DNA of 64,000 nt from Oscillospiraceae bacterium (GTDB lineage Bacteria > Bacillota > Clostridia > Oscillospirales > Ruminococcaceae), in contig CABIYQ010000003.1 in assembly GCA_902362965.1 (NCBI GenBank), positions 124,001-188,000 of the forward strand, in the 5' to 3' direction. Of the stretch, positions 18,087 to 28,222 are shown one piece after another. The first letter of the stretch is position 1, and each line of letters begins with the position of its first letter. Under the pieces are notes generated by a model, which was not told where the DNA came from, ran no database searches, and saw nothing but the letters and a program-made list of their open reading frames with translations. The translations under genes and the position numbers were made by a program.

Positions 18087-19097
18087 ATGTTAAAATTTCA
18101 TAATTTCAAATTTAGTTTCAGAATATTTTATATCCTTTTGTCTTTAATTGTCAGTATTTGCATTTTGTTCGGACTCTATCTAATTGTCAGATCAGCAAAA
18201 GAAGAAACGATTACTCCTGAAAAAACTCAAAATATGCGTACAGAAACAATAGCGATAGAAAGTCCTACGGAAAAAGAAAACAATATAATCAATATAAAAT
18301 ATCCTGACGGTCTTGAGACGGCAAAAAAATTCGATAAATTAATAGCCAGTAGATATTGTGTTCTTATAGATATAGAAAATAATAAAATTCTGGCTGAAAG
18401 AAATGCAGACAAAAAAATGTATCCCGCCTCAATGACAAAAATGATGACTTTAATAGTAGCTGTGGAAAATATGGAATCACCAGACGATACTTTTACCATG
18501 ACTTATGACATTTTAAATCCTCTGATCAATGAAGACGCTTCTCTTGCCGGATTTGAAGAAAATGAAACTATAACAATAAAGGACATGCTTTACGGAGCTA
18601 TACTTCCCTCCGGAGCGGAAGCTACGGTAGGTCTGGCAGAAGCTATAGCCGGTTCTGAAACAAACTTTGTCCGAATGATGAATGAAAAAGCCGAAGAAAT
18701 GGGACTTAAAAATACTCATTTTACCAATACAAGCGGTCTGCACGATGATAATCACTACAGTACCGCTCTTGATATGGCTGTAATTCTTGAATACGCATTA
18801 CAGAATAATTTATGCCGTGAAATTTTATCTACATACCAATATACTACCTCAAAAACAAAAGAACACCCAAAGGGTATTCTTTTGGAAAGTACTATGTTCA
18901 GCAGAATGTACGGCGACGAAGTTGAAAACGTCACCATTGAAGGAGGAAAAACCGGATTTACTTCTGAAGCACAGCACTGTATGGCGTCCTTTGCAATAAA
19001 AAATAATAAAGAATATATTGTTGTAACAGCAATGGAAGACGATAAATGGGGTTCGGTTTACGATGCATTTGACATATACGAACAATATCTTCCTTAA
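18087..19097 (+). CDS. D-alanyl-D-alanine carboxypeptidase (S11, DacA/DacF type)
   Basis: 336 residues with an N-terminal signal anchor (about 10-34) and a serine-peptidase S11 domain. Trims the terminal D-Ala of peptidoglycan stem peptides outside the membrane. Motif 1 SMTK at 115-118 (nucleophile Ser115) and motif 3 KTG at 288-290 are standard. Motif 2, normally SxN, reads SGA (175-177), so the Asn is replaced by Ala. The long C-terminal membrane-anchor domain of DacA is absent; anchoring would be by the N-terminal helix. It abuts the stop of the opposite-strand gene with no gap. Confidence 0.88.
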   Translation: MLKFHNFKFSFRIFYILLSLIVSICILFGLYLIVRSAKEETITPEKTQNMRTETIAIESPTEKENNIINIKYPDGLETAKKFDKLIASRYCVLIDIENNKILAERNADKKMYPASMTKMMTLIVAVENMESPDDTFTMTYDILNPLINEDASLAGFEENETITIKDMLYGAILPSGAEATVGLAEAIAGSETNFVRMMNEKAEEMGLKNTHFTNTSGLHDDNHYSTALDMAVILEYALQNNLCREILSTYQYTTSKTKEHPKGILLESTMFSRMYGDEVENVTIEGGKTGFTSEAQHCMASFAIKNNKEYIVVTAMEDDKWGSVYDAFDIYEQYLP

Positions 19098-21131
19098 TTA
19101 GAATTCTACTGATTCAACATTTGAAAGTGTTGCCATATCTGCCGATTTAAACTGTAAGCCTGAAAGCATATAAACATAGTCGCCTATTATTATTGCTCGG
19201 TTAAACGCATCATATTCCATGTCGTTTTGAATTTTATTCAAATAATTAAAATGCCCGTCTTTATATGAATAGAAAATATAATATGATTCATTTTTATTTT
19301 CGGAAGAATAATAGCTATCTTCAGTTACAGGAAAACCTATAATATTTTTTTCCGGATCAATAAGCATCGCCTTACGTTCCCATACAGCTTCAGATGATAC
19401 ATATTCATGTTCATAATCAGCATTTATTTCCACAGTATCCAGAGCCGATAAGTTTTCCGGATCAGTATTGTCAAACATCGTAAGCTTTACACCTGTTAAT
19501 GTTCCGTCATTATCTGCACTCTGACCAAAGCCAAGCAGAAGATTATCAGACCATTTCTGCATATAAGAACTATAACCGTTTATTTTGAATTCGTCCATAA
19601 TAACAGGATTATGAGGATCGCTTAGATCAATTGCATAAAGAGGATCCGTCTGACGAAAAGTTACAATATAAGCTGTATCACCTTGAAAATTTACTGATTT
19701 TATAGTTTCATCAAGACCAAAGTCTTTTATTTTTCCCGCCTCTCTCAGCTCCATATCAAGTACATACAGATAATTGTTGTAATCCTGTGAATCCCCAAAC
19801 ACACCATTCCACGAATTATTCCGCATATTAACAGTAGTCGCTATTCTTAAATATCCGTTATATTCACTCATTGAAAACTGATCGTTTACATATCCCTTAA
19901 CCTTCCCTGACGCCTGAGGAGTAATTTTACCGCTGTTTATTGAAAATCTTGTTATTTCAGTATCTTCATATCCAAATGTTAAATAAAGATTTTCATAAGA
20001 ACAGTAAACAGTACCGGAAAATCCTGCAACGGATTGTATATCAGTCGGTTCATAAGGGATTTCAGCATTTAAATTAAACGCCGATATATTTGCAAATGCA
20101 GAACTGGAATAAAGAACATCAGGACAATATTCAGGGATCATTATACAATCCGGTTCTACATACTTAACCTCTTGGTTTACCGAATATCTGGGAATATATT
20201 TTTCAAATTCTTCAGATGTAAAATCTTTACTGCTATAATATTTTTCTGTATTTGAAACAAGATATAAATAACCGTTATCCGTCAGGCGCACATCATTATA
20301 TGATCCCTCCTGCGTATAAGTTCCGATAAGCTGAGGATACTCTCCGGAAGTATAGAACGAAATGCAAATATCATTGTAAATCAATCCGCAGCAGTCGTTT
20401 TCTTCACCGTAATTAACATTCTCACTAAAATTATTTGCCGAAGATATTACAATCAGTATATTATTATATAAATACATATCGTTAATAGCTTCCTCATCTT
20501 TGTGGAACTGTATTGTATTGAGAAACTTTCCGTCCTTAACATTGGCAGCATTGATTACATTTCCGCAGGCATAGTAAATATTATTGCCGTCAGTCTTGAC
20601 TATGTCTGCTTCAAGAACTCCCGTTTCCTGATTGTAAGTATCCGAATAAGCCTTTTTCTGTTGTGACGAAACATTTACGGAATTCTGATTAACCTCTTCT
20701 TCCTGAACAGAGTACTCAACAGAGTCCTCTGCAATGACTCCGTCCGCCATAACTTCATCATAACCGTTTGATTTTATACGTGACGCTTTCTTTTCTGCAA
20801 GTTTGAAATAATTGTATACCTCACTGTAATCAGCTGCATATTTCATTGAATCGACAGAATCAGCATCATTTAAAGAAGATTCCGAAACAAGACATTTATC
20901 ACCGTCATGATTATATTTCAACATATAGCCAAATGCAGCACTTACAGTAACAGCAAATGCCGCTGCAATCGGAATAACCCTCATAGCCGTACGCTTAAAA
21001 TTAATTTTATTTTTTCTTTCGCCGGAAAATTTATCAAGCATAATTTTTATTGATTCAGGTTTAAGCTCTTGCGGAACATTTTCCGATTCCAGTATTTTTT
21101 TTATATTTTTATCGTTATAGTTCTCACTCAT
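19098..21131 (-). CDS. Membrane-anchored C-terminal beta-propeller protein, probable ECF sigma partner
   Basis: 677 residues. About 50 N-terminal residues are hydrophilic and presumably cytoplasmic (with a VPQELKPESI motif resembling short anti-sigma segments), then one membrane helix (about 50-70), then a large extracytoplasmic part matching the Beta_propel family (secreted proteins distantly like WD40), with blade-like repeats such as GNNIYYACGNVINAANV and QGDTAYIVTFRQTDPLYAID. It follows an ECF sigma gene, so it could act as its anti-sigma factor or sensor; that role is inferred. Start chosen at 21131 (GGAGAGG upstream); an ATG at 21149 that overlaps the sigma stop lacks a site. Confidence 0.82.
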   Translation of the reverse strand: MSENYNDKNIKKILESENVPQELKPESIKIMLDKFSGERKNKINFKRTAMRVIPIAAAFAVTVSAAFGYMLKYNHDGDKCLVSESSLNDADSVDSMKYAADYSEVYNYFKLAEKKASRIKSNGYDEVMADGVIAEDSVEYSVQEEEVNQNSVNVSSQQKKAYSDTYNQETGVLEADIVKTDGNNIYYACGNVINAANVKDGKFLNTIQFHKDEEAINDMYLYNNILIVISSANNFSENVNYGEENDCCGLIYNDICISFYTSGEYPQLIGTYTQEGSYNDVRLTDNGYLYLVSNTEKYYSSKDFTSEEFEKYIPRYSVNQEVKYVEPDCIMIPEYCPDVLYSSSAFANISAFNLNAEIPYEPTDIQSVAGFSGTVYCSYENLYLTFGYEDTEITRFSINSGKITPQASGKVKGYVNDQFSMSEYNGYLRIATTVNMRNNSWNGVFGDSQDYNNYLYVLDMELREAGKIKDFGLDETIKSVNFQGDTAYIVTFRQTDPLYAIDLSDPHNPVIMDEFKINGYSSYMQKWSDNLLLGFGQSADNDGTLTGVKLTMFDNTDPENLSALDTVEINADYEHEYVSSEAVWERKAMLIDPEKNIIGFPVTEDSYYSSENKNESYYIFYSYKDGHFNYLNKIQNDMEYDAFNRAIIIGDYVYMLSGLQFKSADMATLSNVESVEF

Positions 21132-21145
21132 ATTTGCCTCTCCTT

Positions 21146-21649
21146 TCATACCGTTAAGCTCAGTCTCAATTCTTTTTTTATTCTTGAAAGTCTGGAACGT
21201 ACCGACGATGATTTTAGTCCGTATATCTTTGCTATTTCTTCACTTTTATAACCGCCCAGTACCGACAGAGAAAGTATTCCTCTTGATTCGTCATCAAGAT
21301 TATCCATTGCCTCCTTAAGCTCTGAACAATTAAAATCAAATTCTGAATTATATAAAATATCTTCGTTCAGTTCTGAATTATCTTTATAATATTCTCTTTG
21401 CTTTTTCTTTATTTTAGAAAAAAGTATTTTCATAATCCAGCTTTTAAATGCGTCTTCATTTTTTAATTTGCCAATTGAAGCAAAAGCGTCGATTACCGTC
21501 TCGCTTACTGCGTCATAAGCGTCGTGACGATTGCGTAAATTATACAGTGCCGTATGATACATTTCTTTGTAAACTATTGAATATAATCTTGCAAAGGCTT
21601 CTGTATCCCCTTTCCTTGCCAGACTTACATCGTTTTTAAAATCCTTCAT
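21146..21649 (-). CDS. ECF-type RNA polymerase sigma factor
   Basis: 167 residues with sigma-70 region 2 (about 10-80, FARLYSIVYKEMYHTALYNL, AYDAVSETVIDAF) and region 4 (about 110-160, LSLSVLGGYKSEEIAKIYGL and SSSVRSRLSRIKKEL). Region 3 and 1 are missing, as in extracytoplasmic-function sigmas. Cotranscribed with the membrane beta-propeller gene, 14 bases downstream. Target promoters are unknown; autoregulation is likely. Confidence 0.92.
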   Translation of the reverse strand: MKDFKNDVSLARKGDTEAFARLYSIVYKEMYHTALYNLRNRHDAYDAVSETVIDAFASIGKLKNEDAFKSWIMKILFSKIKKKQREYYKDNSELNEDILYNSEFDFNCSELKEAMDNLDDESRGILSLSVLGGYKSEEIAKIYGLKSSSVRSRLSRIKKELRLSLTV

Positions 21650-21803
21650 AATTCCCTCCTTTTGAATCGATTCATAATATTAGTGTTTTTTCAAGTACAA
21701 AATGCTGCAAATATTTTATATTTTTGGAAATCTATACAATTTTCCTGCTTAGTTTTTGTTAATTATAACATATTCAATTTATTTTGTAAATTAATGATTT
21801 TTA

Positions 21804-21832
21804 TTGAAATTTTTAAAGAAATATGATATTAT
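21804..21832 (+). promoter_or_regulatory. Predicted promoter of the pectate lyase gene
   Basis: TTGAAA (21804-21809), 17-base spacer, TATTAT (21827-21832). Confidence 0.6.
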
Positions 21833-21895
21833 ATAAATATATTCAACAATTTTGTATAAAAAGTAATAAAAATGAATAATTAAGGAGTGTTTAAT

Positions 21896-24733
21896 GTGAA
21901 GAAAATCAAATCATTTATTTTATCCTGCATGCTTATCTTTTCATCAATTTTCGGCGCACTGGGATATGAATCTATAGTTTTAGCCGCCGATACCGCCCTT
22001 TATCCCGCACAGGCTGTAAATTTTACTGCCTACACAACCGCACGTAATCTTAACAAATCAAGTACGTCATTAAATACACAAATTGCTTCGGGCAGTACAA
22101 CCGAAAACTGGCGCATTGATTACGTCTCTTCAGGCGTTTACAATATTGTAAACATGTCTGACAACAGTTATCTTACTGCAAACGAAACAAAATGCATTAC
22201 TTCCTCCGCTAGTGGCAATTCCAATCAGCAATGGAACATTATCGGTACTGATAAAGACTTTTTAGGAAATTATCTGTATTATAAAATTGTAAATGTTTCT
22301 ACGGGTAAGGCAATTACATATTACCAAAAAGATAATAGTATAGCTCTTGCTCAATATACAAATGACGGCGCTCAGAAATGGAAGCTTAACTGCTATGGTC
22401 TTGAGGGATTTGCAGCAAACAGTAAAATGAGCGAAGGCGAAAAGGCCGGTACTATCGGAGGTCTTCTGGGTGAAACTGTTTTTGTTTCGGATATGAAATC
22501 AATGAAAGAAGCACTTCTCAGAACTGAACCTCTTACAATAGTACTGACTGCAAATATTGATTGCAGCGGTGAAAATTATGACTGGATGATCGAGGACAAC
22601 AAAACGATTATCGGATCATATCAAGCTAATCAGATGCGTGACTGCAAGTTAAGAACCAACGATTATTACGGTAAACTTGATCCCAGTGATAACATAATTA
22701 TAAGAAATATGAAATTTCAGGTAGAGGTTAATCCTAACATGCTGGTACTTGCAATTTATTCCTCAAAAAATATTTGGGTCGACCACTGTACTTTCAATTC
22801 AGATTTAAATAAAAATCGTGATGAAGTAGGAAAATTCATTTGGATCAATACGCCTTTTGACGGAAAAGATTTAAACCGCAGTCCCGACTGCATTACATTA
22901 TCATATAATATTTTCAAAAACAGATACTGGACTATCGCTTACGGTACTCAAAACGGCGAAACAAACAAATGCCGAACCTCTGTTATGTATAACATGTGGG
23001 ATTCCTGTATAAGAAGATGTCCTCAGATAGGAAACGGTACCGGACACATTTACAACAACTACCACGTAAACAACGACGGTTCAATAAACGACGGAACTTC
23101 ACAAATTATTCCCGGTGAAGGATCTGTGATTCTCAGCGAAAACTGCCGCTTTGAGGGACTAAAAAAAGTTGAAGCTGCAATAGACAAAAACGCAAAGTAT
23201 AAAGATTCCGGTTCATACACAAGCGATACATTGACATCTGAATCCTACCCTCTTTCTAACAATCTAGGTTCATATACTTCTCATTCATGGAATCCCGGAA
23301 ATGAAAATTACGGATATTCTCTTATCTCAGCATACAAAAGCAACTCAAAAGATGTTAAAACATTCTGCTCACAGTACTCAGGTTGTGTAAAGTCCTCTTC
23401 TGCACTAAAATATATTTATGACTCAGACTGTTCATCATTTATTGAAAAAACTATTTTTTCACCTTTCCTTACAGAGGAATTTGATTCACAATACGGTACT
23501 TTGACAACTGAAATAACTGCCGCCGTACTTAAAGAAGGAGCAGTGTACATGATAAAAAATGCAAACAGCGGTATGTACATGGAAGTTAAAGGCGGTACTG
23601 CCGCAGATGGTACTAATGTTCAGCAATGGGGAGCAGACACATCAGCCTCTCATAATACATGGCGTGTTCTTTCAGCCGGTGACGGTTATTACTACCTTTA
23701 TTCACAGATTGACGATAAAATAACCTACCTTCTTGATGTTAACGGAAACAAGACAGATAATGGTACAAACATAGGTATATGGTCTGCAACAGACGCCGAC
23801 GCTCAGAAATTTAAATTTGTACAAAACAGTGACGGAACATATCAAATCAGAACTAAAACATCAAATGATACTTCATGTGTTGAAATAGCTGATGCAAGTA
23901 CATCAAGCGGGGCTAATATTCAGCAATGGACTGCAAACGGAAACAGCTGTCAGAATTGGATCTTAGAACAGGTTGAAGATACCGGCTGTGTTATGGATAC
24001 TAACGCTGTATATATGTTCAAAAACAGTAACAGCAGTCTTTATATGGAAGTTCAAGGCGGTACTGCTGCAAACAATTCCAACATTCAGCAATGGGGCGCA
24101 AATGGTGTTTCAAAGCATAATTCATGGACCTTGAAATCATTCGGAGGAGGATACTATTACATTATTTCTCAGCTTGATGACGGTAAAACATATTATCTGA
24201 ACATTGAAAACGGTTCCGGAATAAACGGTGCAAATGCTGAAATACTTACAAACAATAAAACAAGTTCTCATTTGTTTAAGTTTGTAAAAAATCCTGACGG
24301 TACATATAATATACTTACAAGAGCCTCAAAAGACATGTGTGCTGTTGAAGTTGCAGACGCTTCAAAAAACAGCGGTGCGAATGTTCAGCAGTGGGAAGTG
24401 AATTCAAACAGCTGTCAGAAATGGATTGCAGAAAAATCACCTATTGTAACAACAACCGTAACCACAAGTGCAATAACTACAAGTATAACAACTACAAAAA
24501 CTACAACATCTCCAATAACAACTACTTCACCTATAACAAGCGATGATGTACAAAAAGGAGATATAAATTCTGATAAATCAGTAAATGTATCTGATATTGT
24601 CTCATTGCAGAAATACCTTATAAAGACTGAACAGTTAAATGAATCTGGATTTAAGGCAGCAGATTTAAACGACGACAATAAAATAAATATATTTGATCTT
24701 GTTATTCTGAAACGTATTATTATAAGCGGTTGA
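21896..24733 (+). CDS. Secreted PL1 pectate lyase with three ricin-type lectin modules and a dockerin
   Basis: 945 residues. Order: signal peptide (about 1-31); ricin-type beta-trefoil/CBM13-like module (about 40-165); PL1 pectate lyase beta-helix (about 175-440) with WVDHCTF, an FIWINTPFDG calcium-region stretch and IRRCPQIGNG holding the catalytic Arg; two more lectin modules (about 545-690 and 700-845); a Thr-rich linker (about 849-880); a type I dockerin with repeats GDINSDKSVNVSDIVSLQK and ADLNDDNKINIFDLVILKR. It should cut pectin on the cellulosome. The GTG at 21896 is chosen as start, 8 bases after AAGGAG (21882-21887); an earlier GTG lies inside that site. Confidence 0.92.
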   Translation: MKKIKSFILSCMLIFSSIFGALGYESIVLAADTALYPAQAVNFTAYTTARNLNKSSTSLNTQIASGSTTENWRIDYVSSGVYNIVNMSDNSYLTANETKCITSSASGNSNQQWNIIGTDKDFLGNYLYYKIVNVSTGKAITYYQKDNSIALAQYTNDGAQKWKLNCYGLEGFAANSKMSEGEKAGTIGGLLGETVFVSDMKSMKEALLRTEPLTIVLTANIDCSGENYDWMIEDNKTIIGSYQANQMRDCKLRTNDYYGKLDPSDNIIIRNMKFQVEVNPNMLVLAIYSSKNIWVDHCTFNSDLNKNRDEVGKFIWINTPFDGKDLNRSPDCITLSYNIFKNRYWTIAYGTQNGETNKCRTSVMYNMWDSCIRRCPQIGNGTGHIYNNYHVNNDGSINDGTSQIIPGEGSVILSENCRFEGLKKVEAAIDKNAKYKDSGSYTSDTLTSESYPLSNNLGSYTSHSWNPGNENYGYSLISAYKSNSKDVKTFCSQYSGCVKSSSALKYIYDSDCSSFIEKTIFSPFLTEEFDSQYGTLTTEITAAVLKEGAVYMIKNANSGMYMEVKGGTAADGTNVQQWGADTSASHNTWRVLSAGDGYYYLYSQIDDKITYLLDVNGNKTDNGTNIGIWSATDADAQKFKFVQNSDGTYQIRTKTSNDTSCVEIADASTSSGANIQQWTANGNSCQNWILEQVEDTGCVMDTNAVYMFKNSNSSLYMEVQGGTAANNSNIQQWGANGVSKHNSWTLKSFGGGYYYIISQLDDGKTYYLNIENGSGINGANAEILTNNKTSSHLFKFVKNPDGTYNILTRASKDMCAVEVADASKNSGANVQQWEVNSNSCQKWIAEKSPIVTTTVTTSAITTSITTTKTTTSPITTTSPITSDDVQKGDINSDKSVNVSDIVSLQKYLIKTEQLNESGFKAADLNDDNKINIFDLVILKRIIISG
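23535..24425 (+). repeat. Tandem duplicated lectin-module coding repeat in the pectate lyase
   Basis: Two successive units (roughly 23535-23970 and 24000-24425) encode closely similar modules, for example MYMEVKGGTAADGTNVQQWG versus LYMEVQGGTAANNSNIQQWG. Each contains several Q-x-W signatures. An internal gene duplication. Confidence 0.8.
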
Positions 24734-24788
24734 AATTTATACCCAAAAGGAGTATAATATAATTATATTAAATTTTTCGGAGGTAAAT

Positions 24789-26054
24789 ATGAATAACGCT
24801 TTTAAACCAACTGATATACTTGTTCCTAAAAAATCTGTTGATATGAATAAGTGGTCGGTTATTGCATGCGATCAATATACCAGTGAACCTGAATACTGGA
24901 AACAAACCAGTAAAATAGTCGGTCAGAACTATTCATCATTAAATTTGATTCTGCCTGAAATTTATCTTGAAGATGAAAATGTTAAAGAAAAAATTGAAAA
25001 TATTCATAAAAATATGGATAAGTATTTAAGTGATGACATATTTGATGAGTATAAAAATTCTATGATATACGTTGAAAGAATTCAGAGCAACGGTATTCTG
25101 AGAGCAGGTATTGTTGGAATGATCGACCTTGAAGAGTATGATTTTTCAAAGGGCAGTACCTCACAAGTTCGTGCCACTGAAGCAACCGTAATAGAAAGAA
25201 TTCCTCCGAGAATAAAAGTCCGGGACGGCGCATTACTTGAGCTTCCTCATATTATGATACTTATTGACGACGAAAATAATACTGTTATTGAACCTTTTGC
25301 AAATTTGAAATCTGAAATGAAAGAACTATATAATTTTGAACTAATGCAAAATGGAGGAAAAATAAGCGGTTATTTAATTGATGAGCAAAAATGCTCGGAA
25401 ATTATCCGTTCTCTTGACATGCTCGGAAATCCTGAAAAATTCAGTCGGAAATACGGTTGCAGCGACGTACTTCTCTATGCTATGGGTGACGGTAATCACT
25501 CTCTGGCTACGGCGAAAGAATTTTATGAACAGCTGAAACGTAACAATCCTGAAAAAGATTTTTCAAATCATCCTGCAAGATATGCACTTGCTGAAATTGT
25601 AAATCTTCACAGTCCGGCACTGCAATTTGAGGCCATTCACAGAATTATTACAGATACCGATACAGATATGCTTATTAAAACTATGAACAATGAGCTTCAA
25701 ATATCCGAAAAACAGTCTGAACAATCGTTTATGTATATTGTAAACGGTAAAGAACATACTGCATATATCCATAATCAAACCTCCAACCTTACAGTCGGAA
25801 GTTTACAAAAGTTTCTTGACAGCTATTTGACAGAAAACAGCGGAAAAATCGACTATATTCATGGTAAGGATACTGTTAAAAAACTTGCAAATCAAAAAAA
25901 TTCAATTGGATTTATACTGCCGGATATGAGTAAAAGCCAGTTATTCCCTACCGTAATAAAAGACGGCGCATTGCCAAGAAAAACATTTTCTATGGGTCAT
26001 GCGCAAGATAAACGATACTATATTGAATGCCGCAAAATTAAAGACATTCAGTAA
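24789..26054 (+). CDS. DUF1015 family protein
   Basis: 421 residues, cytoplasmic, no signal peptide. The family signatures are WSVIACDQYTSEPEYW near the N-terminus, RATEATVIERIPPR in the middle, MGDGNHSLATAKEFYEQL, and a C-terminal SMGHAQDKRYYIECRKI. DUF1015 proteins are often linked to serine metabolism, and I recall an archaeal relative acting as a serine kinase; the reaction here is not established. GGAGG lies before the ATG. Follows the pectate lyase by 55 bases but ends in its own terminator. Confidence 0.8.
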   Translation: MNNAFKPTDILVPKKSVDMNKWSVIACDQYTSEPEYWKQTSKIVGQNYSSLNLILPEIYLEDENVKEKIENIHKNMDKYLSDDIFDEYKNSMIYVERIQSNGILRAGIVGMIDLEEYDFSKGSTSQVRATEATVIERIPPRIKVRDGALLELPHIMILIDDENNTVIEPFANLKSEMKELYNFELMQNGGKISGYLIDEQKCSEIIRSLDMLGNPEKFSRKYGCSDVLLYAMGDGNHSLATAKEFYEQLKRNNPEKDFSNHPARYALAEIVNLHSPALQFEAIHRIITDTDTDMLIKTMNNELQISEKQSEQSFMYIVNGKEHTAYIHNQTSNLTVGSLQKFLDSYLTENSGKIDYIHGKDTVKKLANQKNSIGFILPDMSKSQLFPTVIKDGALPRKTFSMGHAQDKRYYIECRKIKDIQ

Positions 26055-26081
26055 TATATATCTTATCTCAGAGTTATTACT

Positions 26082-26110
26082 GCCCGCAGATCCTTGTCTG
26101 TGGGCTTTTC
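26082..26110 (+). terminator. Terminator after the DUF1015 gene
   Basis: 9-bp stem GCCCGCAGA (26082-26090) / TCTGTGGGC (26097-26105), one G-T pair, followed by TTTTCT. Confidence 0.8.
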
Positions 26111-26180
26111 TGCCGACTTATCACTCATTAAATTTATTCAGAAAATAATATATTTTAATTTTAAGCATCTATTGATTGTC

Positions 26181-26209
26181 TTGACATAAATATATAATAA
26201 TGGTATAAT
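26181..26209 (+). promoter_or_regulatory. Consensus promoter of the M3 peptidase gene
   Basis: TTGACA (26181-26186), 17-base spacer, TATAAT (26204-26209): full consensus. Confidence 0.8.
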
Positions 26210-26250
26210 AATTGTACAAAAATCGACAAAATTATAAAGAGAGGAAACAA

Positions 26251-28209
26251 ATGAAAAGATTAAAACAACTTACCGCCTCAATTCTTGCGGTATTGACATT
26301 ATTCCCTGCACTGAACGTTTCCGCCGAACTGCAAGGCAATGAGCGTAAAGATTTAACATACTCGGAAATGCAGTATCATGAATTTGACGAAAGCAAGTTA
26401 AAAAATGCCGCAGATGAGCTCACAGAAATTGCTGAAAAAAATATATCCGGCAAAGAAAAAAGAGTTGAAGAATTAATAAATATAATGTTCGATGAATACG
26501 ATCTTCAGGCAACGCTTTATAATATCAGATACAATGATTTTTACACTGATGTGACAAATGAATCAATTGAAAAGGAACTCCCTGAAATCGAACAAAATTA
26601 TTCTGAATACTACGATATTATTTTTTCAGCATTGAATAAAGCTTATAATTCAGATTATCAGGATTTAATGTTTGAGCTTCTAGATCAGGATATAATAACT
26701 GCAATTACTTTTTTTCATACAACTGATGAAAAATATACCGAACTCTCAAATGAAGAATCTAAACTGGTTCTTGAATATGAAAGTCTGAATTCACAGGAAT
26801 ACAGTGTCGAATATAAAGGTCGCAGCTGGACTGCTGATGATTTATACAACAATCCGCCTGAAAACGAAGATGAATATAACCGTATTTCAAATATGATTTA
26901 CAGTAAAAAAAATAAAGAACTTGGTGAAATTTATCTTAAGCTTATAAAAATAAGAGATAAAATCGCTAAACTATACGGATACCCAAACTATGCAGAATAT
27001 GCTTATGAATCCACATATATGAGAGATTATTCACTGGATGATATTGATGAGGTTTATAAAGAAGTCAAGGAAAGCTTTCCGGATCTATATAATAAGCTTT
27101 ACAATCAGCTTAGTCTGAGCCTTTATACAACCGGACTTGCAAATCAAACCTATAACGGTGAGGAGATACTTGATCAGATTGAACCATATTTTGCTGAAAT
27201 TGGTTCAGAAATTTATGAAAATTTTAAATACATGAGAAAGTATCATCTTTATAATATTGATTCACTTCCAAATAAAATGGAAGCCGGATATACCGTTTCA
27301 TTATATTCATATGCCGTACCGTTTATTTTTAACAGTCCATACGGAAACTACAATGATTTCAGGACAATGATCCATGAATTTGGTCATGCAAATGTCGATT
27401 ATACCCATCCGACCCGTGCTATTTACGATAATACATTTGGCAATTCACTCGATACCCTCGAAATTCATTCTCAGGGAATGGAAGCTTTGTTTACTGAATA
27501 TCACGATGATATTTTCGGCGAAAAGCAGGGTAAAGCGTTTACAGACTTCACAATTTATTCAATGGCATCATCAGTTGTAGAAGGCTGCTTGCTTGATGAA
27601 TTTCAAAGATATGCCTATGAAAATCCCGATTGTACTCTTGAACAACTCAATACAAAATATATGGAACTATGCGGCGAATATAATATAGAATACAGCACAG
27701 ACGTCGCTTACTCTTATGACTGGACAGAAATTTCACACAATTATAACTCGCCTATGTATTATATCAGCTATGCAACGTCTGCACTGTCTTCTCTTGATTT
27801 ATGGATTAAAGCGTCAGATGACAGAGAGTCTGCAATAAACACATATAAATCATTAATTGACTGCGGTGCATACACGCCGTATATTGAATCAATTGAAAGC
27901 TGCGGTCTCAGAAATATTTTTGAACCCGGCGTTGTATCCGAAATCGCTGAGGAAACAGAACTTGTTCTTAAAAACGGTACTCTAAAGTCAGATGAAGAAG
28001 AGACCTCTGTTGAAATTACAGAACCGTCTGAAGAAACTGAAACGGCAAATACGGTTATTTCTACAATAAAAAACAAAGCAAAAACAAAAGGAATGGCAAT
28101 TCCTATGCTGTTTTCACTAATTGTAATTTTATTTGTTTTGGCAATATTTATTATGATTATAATACTGATTACTTCTATAATTAAACATAAAAAGAATAAA
28201 AAACAATAA
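26251..28209 (+). CDS. Exported, C-terminally membrane-anchored M3 (oligoendopeptidase F-like) metallopeptidase
   Basis: 652 residues. A Sec signal peptide (about 1-26, ending VSA) is followed by an alpha-helical M3 peptidase. The zinc motif is HEFGH at 375-379, with the third ligand Glu in DTLEIHSQGMEALF (about 403). After an acidic linker rich in Glu/Thr/Ser there is one strong membrane helix (about 616-640) and a Lys-rich tail. So the catalytic domain should face outside, held to the membrane, which is unusual because most M3 oligopeptidases are cytoplasmic. Start at 26251 with GAGAGG 6 bases upstream. Confidence 0.88.
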   Translation: MKRLKQLTASILAVLTLFPALNVSAELQGNERKDLTYSEMQYHEFDESKLKNAADELTEIAEKNISGKEKRVEELINIMFDEYDLQATLYNIRYNDFYTDVTNESIEKELPEIEQNYSEYYDIIFSALNKAYNSDYQDLMFELLDQDIITAITFFHTTDEKYTELSNEESKLVLEYESLNSQEYSVEYKGRSWTADDLYNNPPENEDEYNRISNMIYSKKNKELGEIYLKLIKIRDKIAKLYGYPNYAEYAYESTYMRDYSLDDIDEVYKEVKESFPDLYNKLYNQLSLSLYTTGLANQTYNGEEILDQIEPYFAEIGSEIYENFKYMRKYHLYNIDSLPNKMEAGYTVSLYSYAVPFIFNSPYGNYNDFRTMIHEFGHANVDYTHPTRAIYDNTFGNSLDTLEIHSQGMEALFTEYHDDIFGEKQGKAFTDFTIYSMASSVVEGCLLDEFQRYAYENPDCTLEQLNTKYMELCGEYNIEYSTDVAYSYDWTEISHNYNSPMYYISYATSALSSLDLWIKASDDRESAINTYKSLIDCGAYTPYIESIESCGLRNIFEPGVVSEIAEETELVLKNGTLKSDEEETSVEITEPSEETETANTVISTIKNKAKTKGMAIPMLFSLIVILFVLAIFIMIIILITSIIKHKKNKKQ

Positions 28210-28222
28210 TATGTAAATATAA

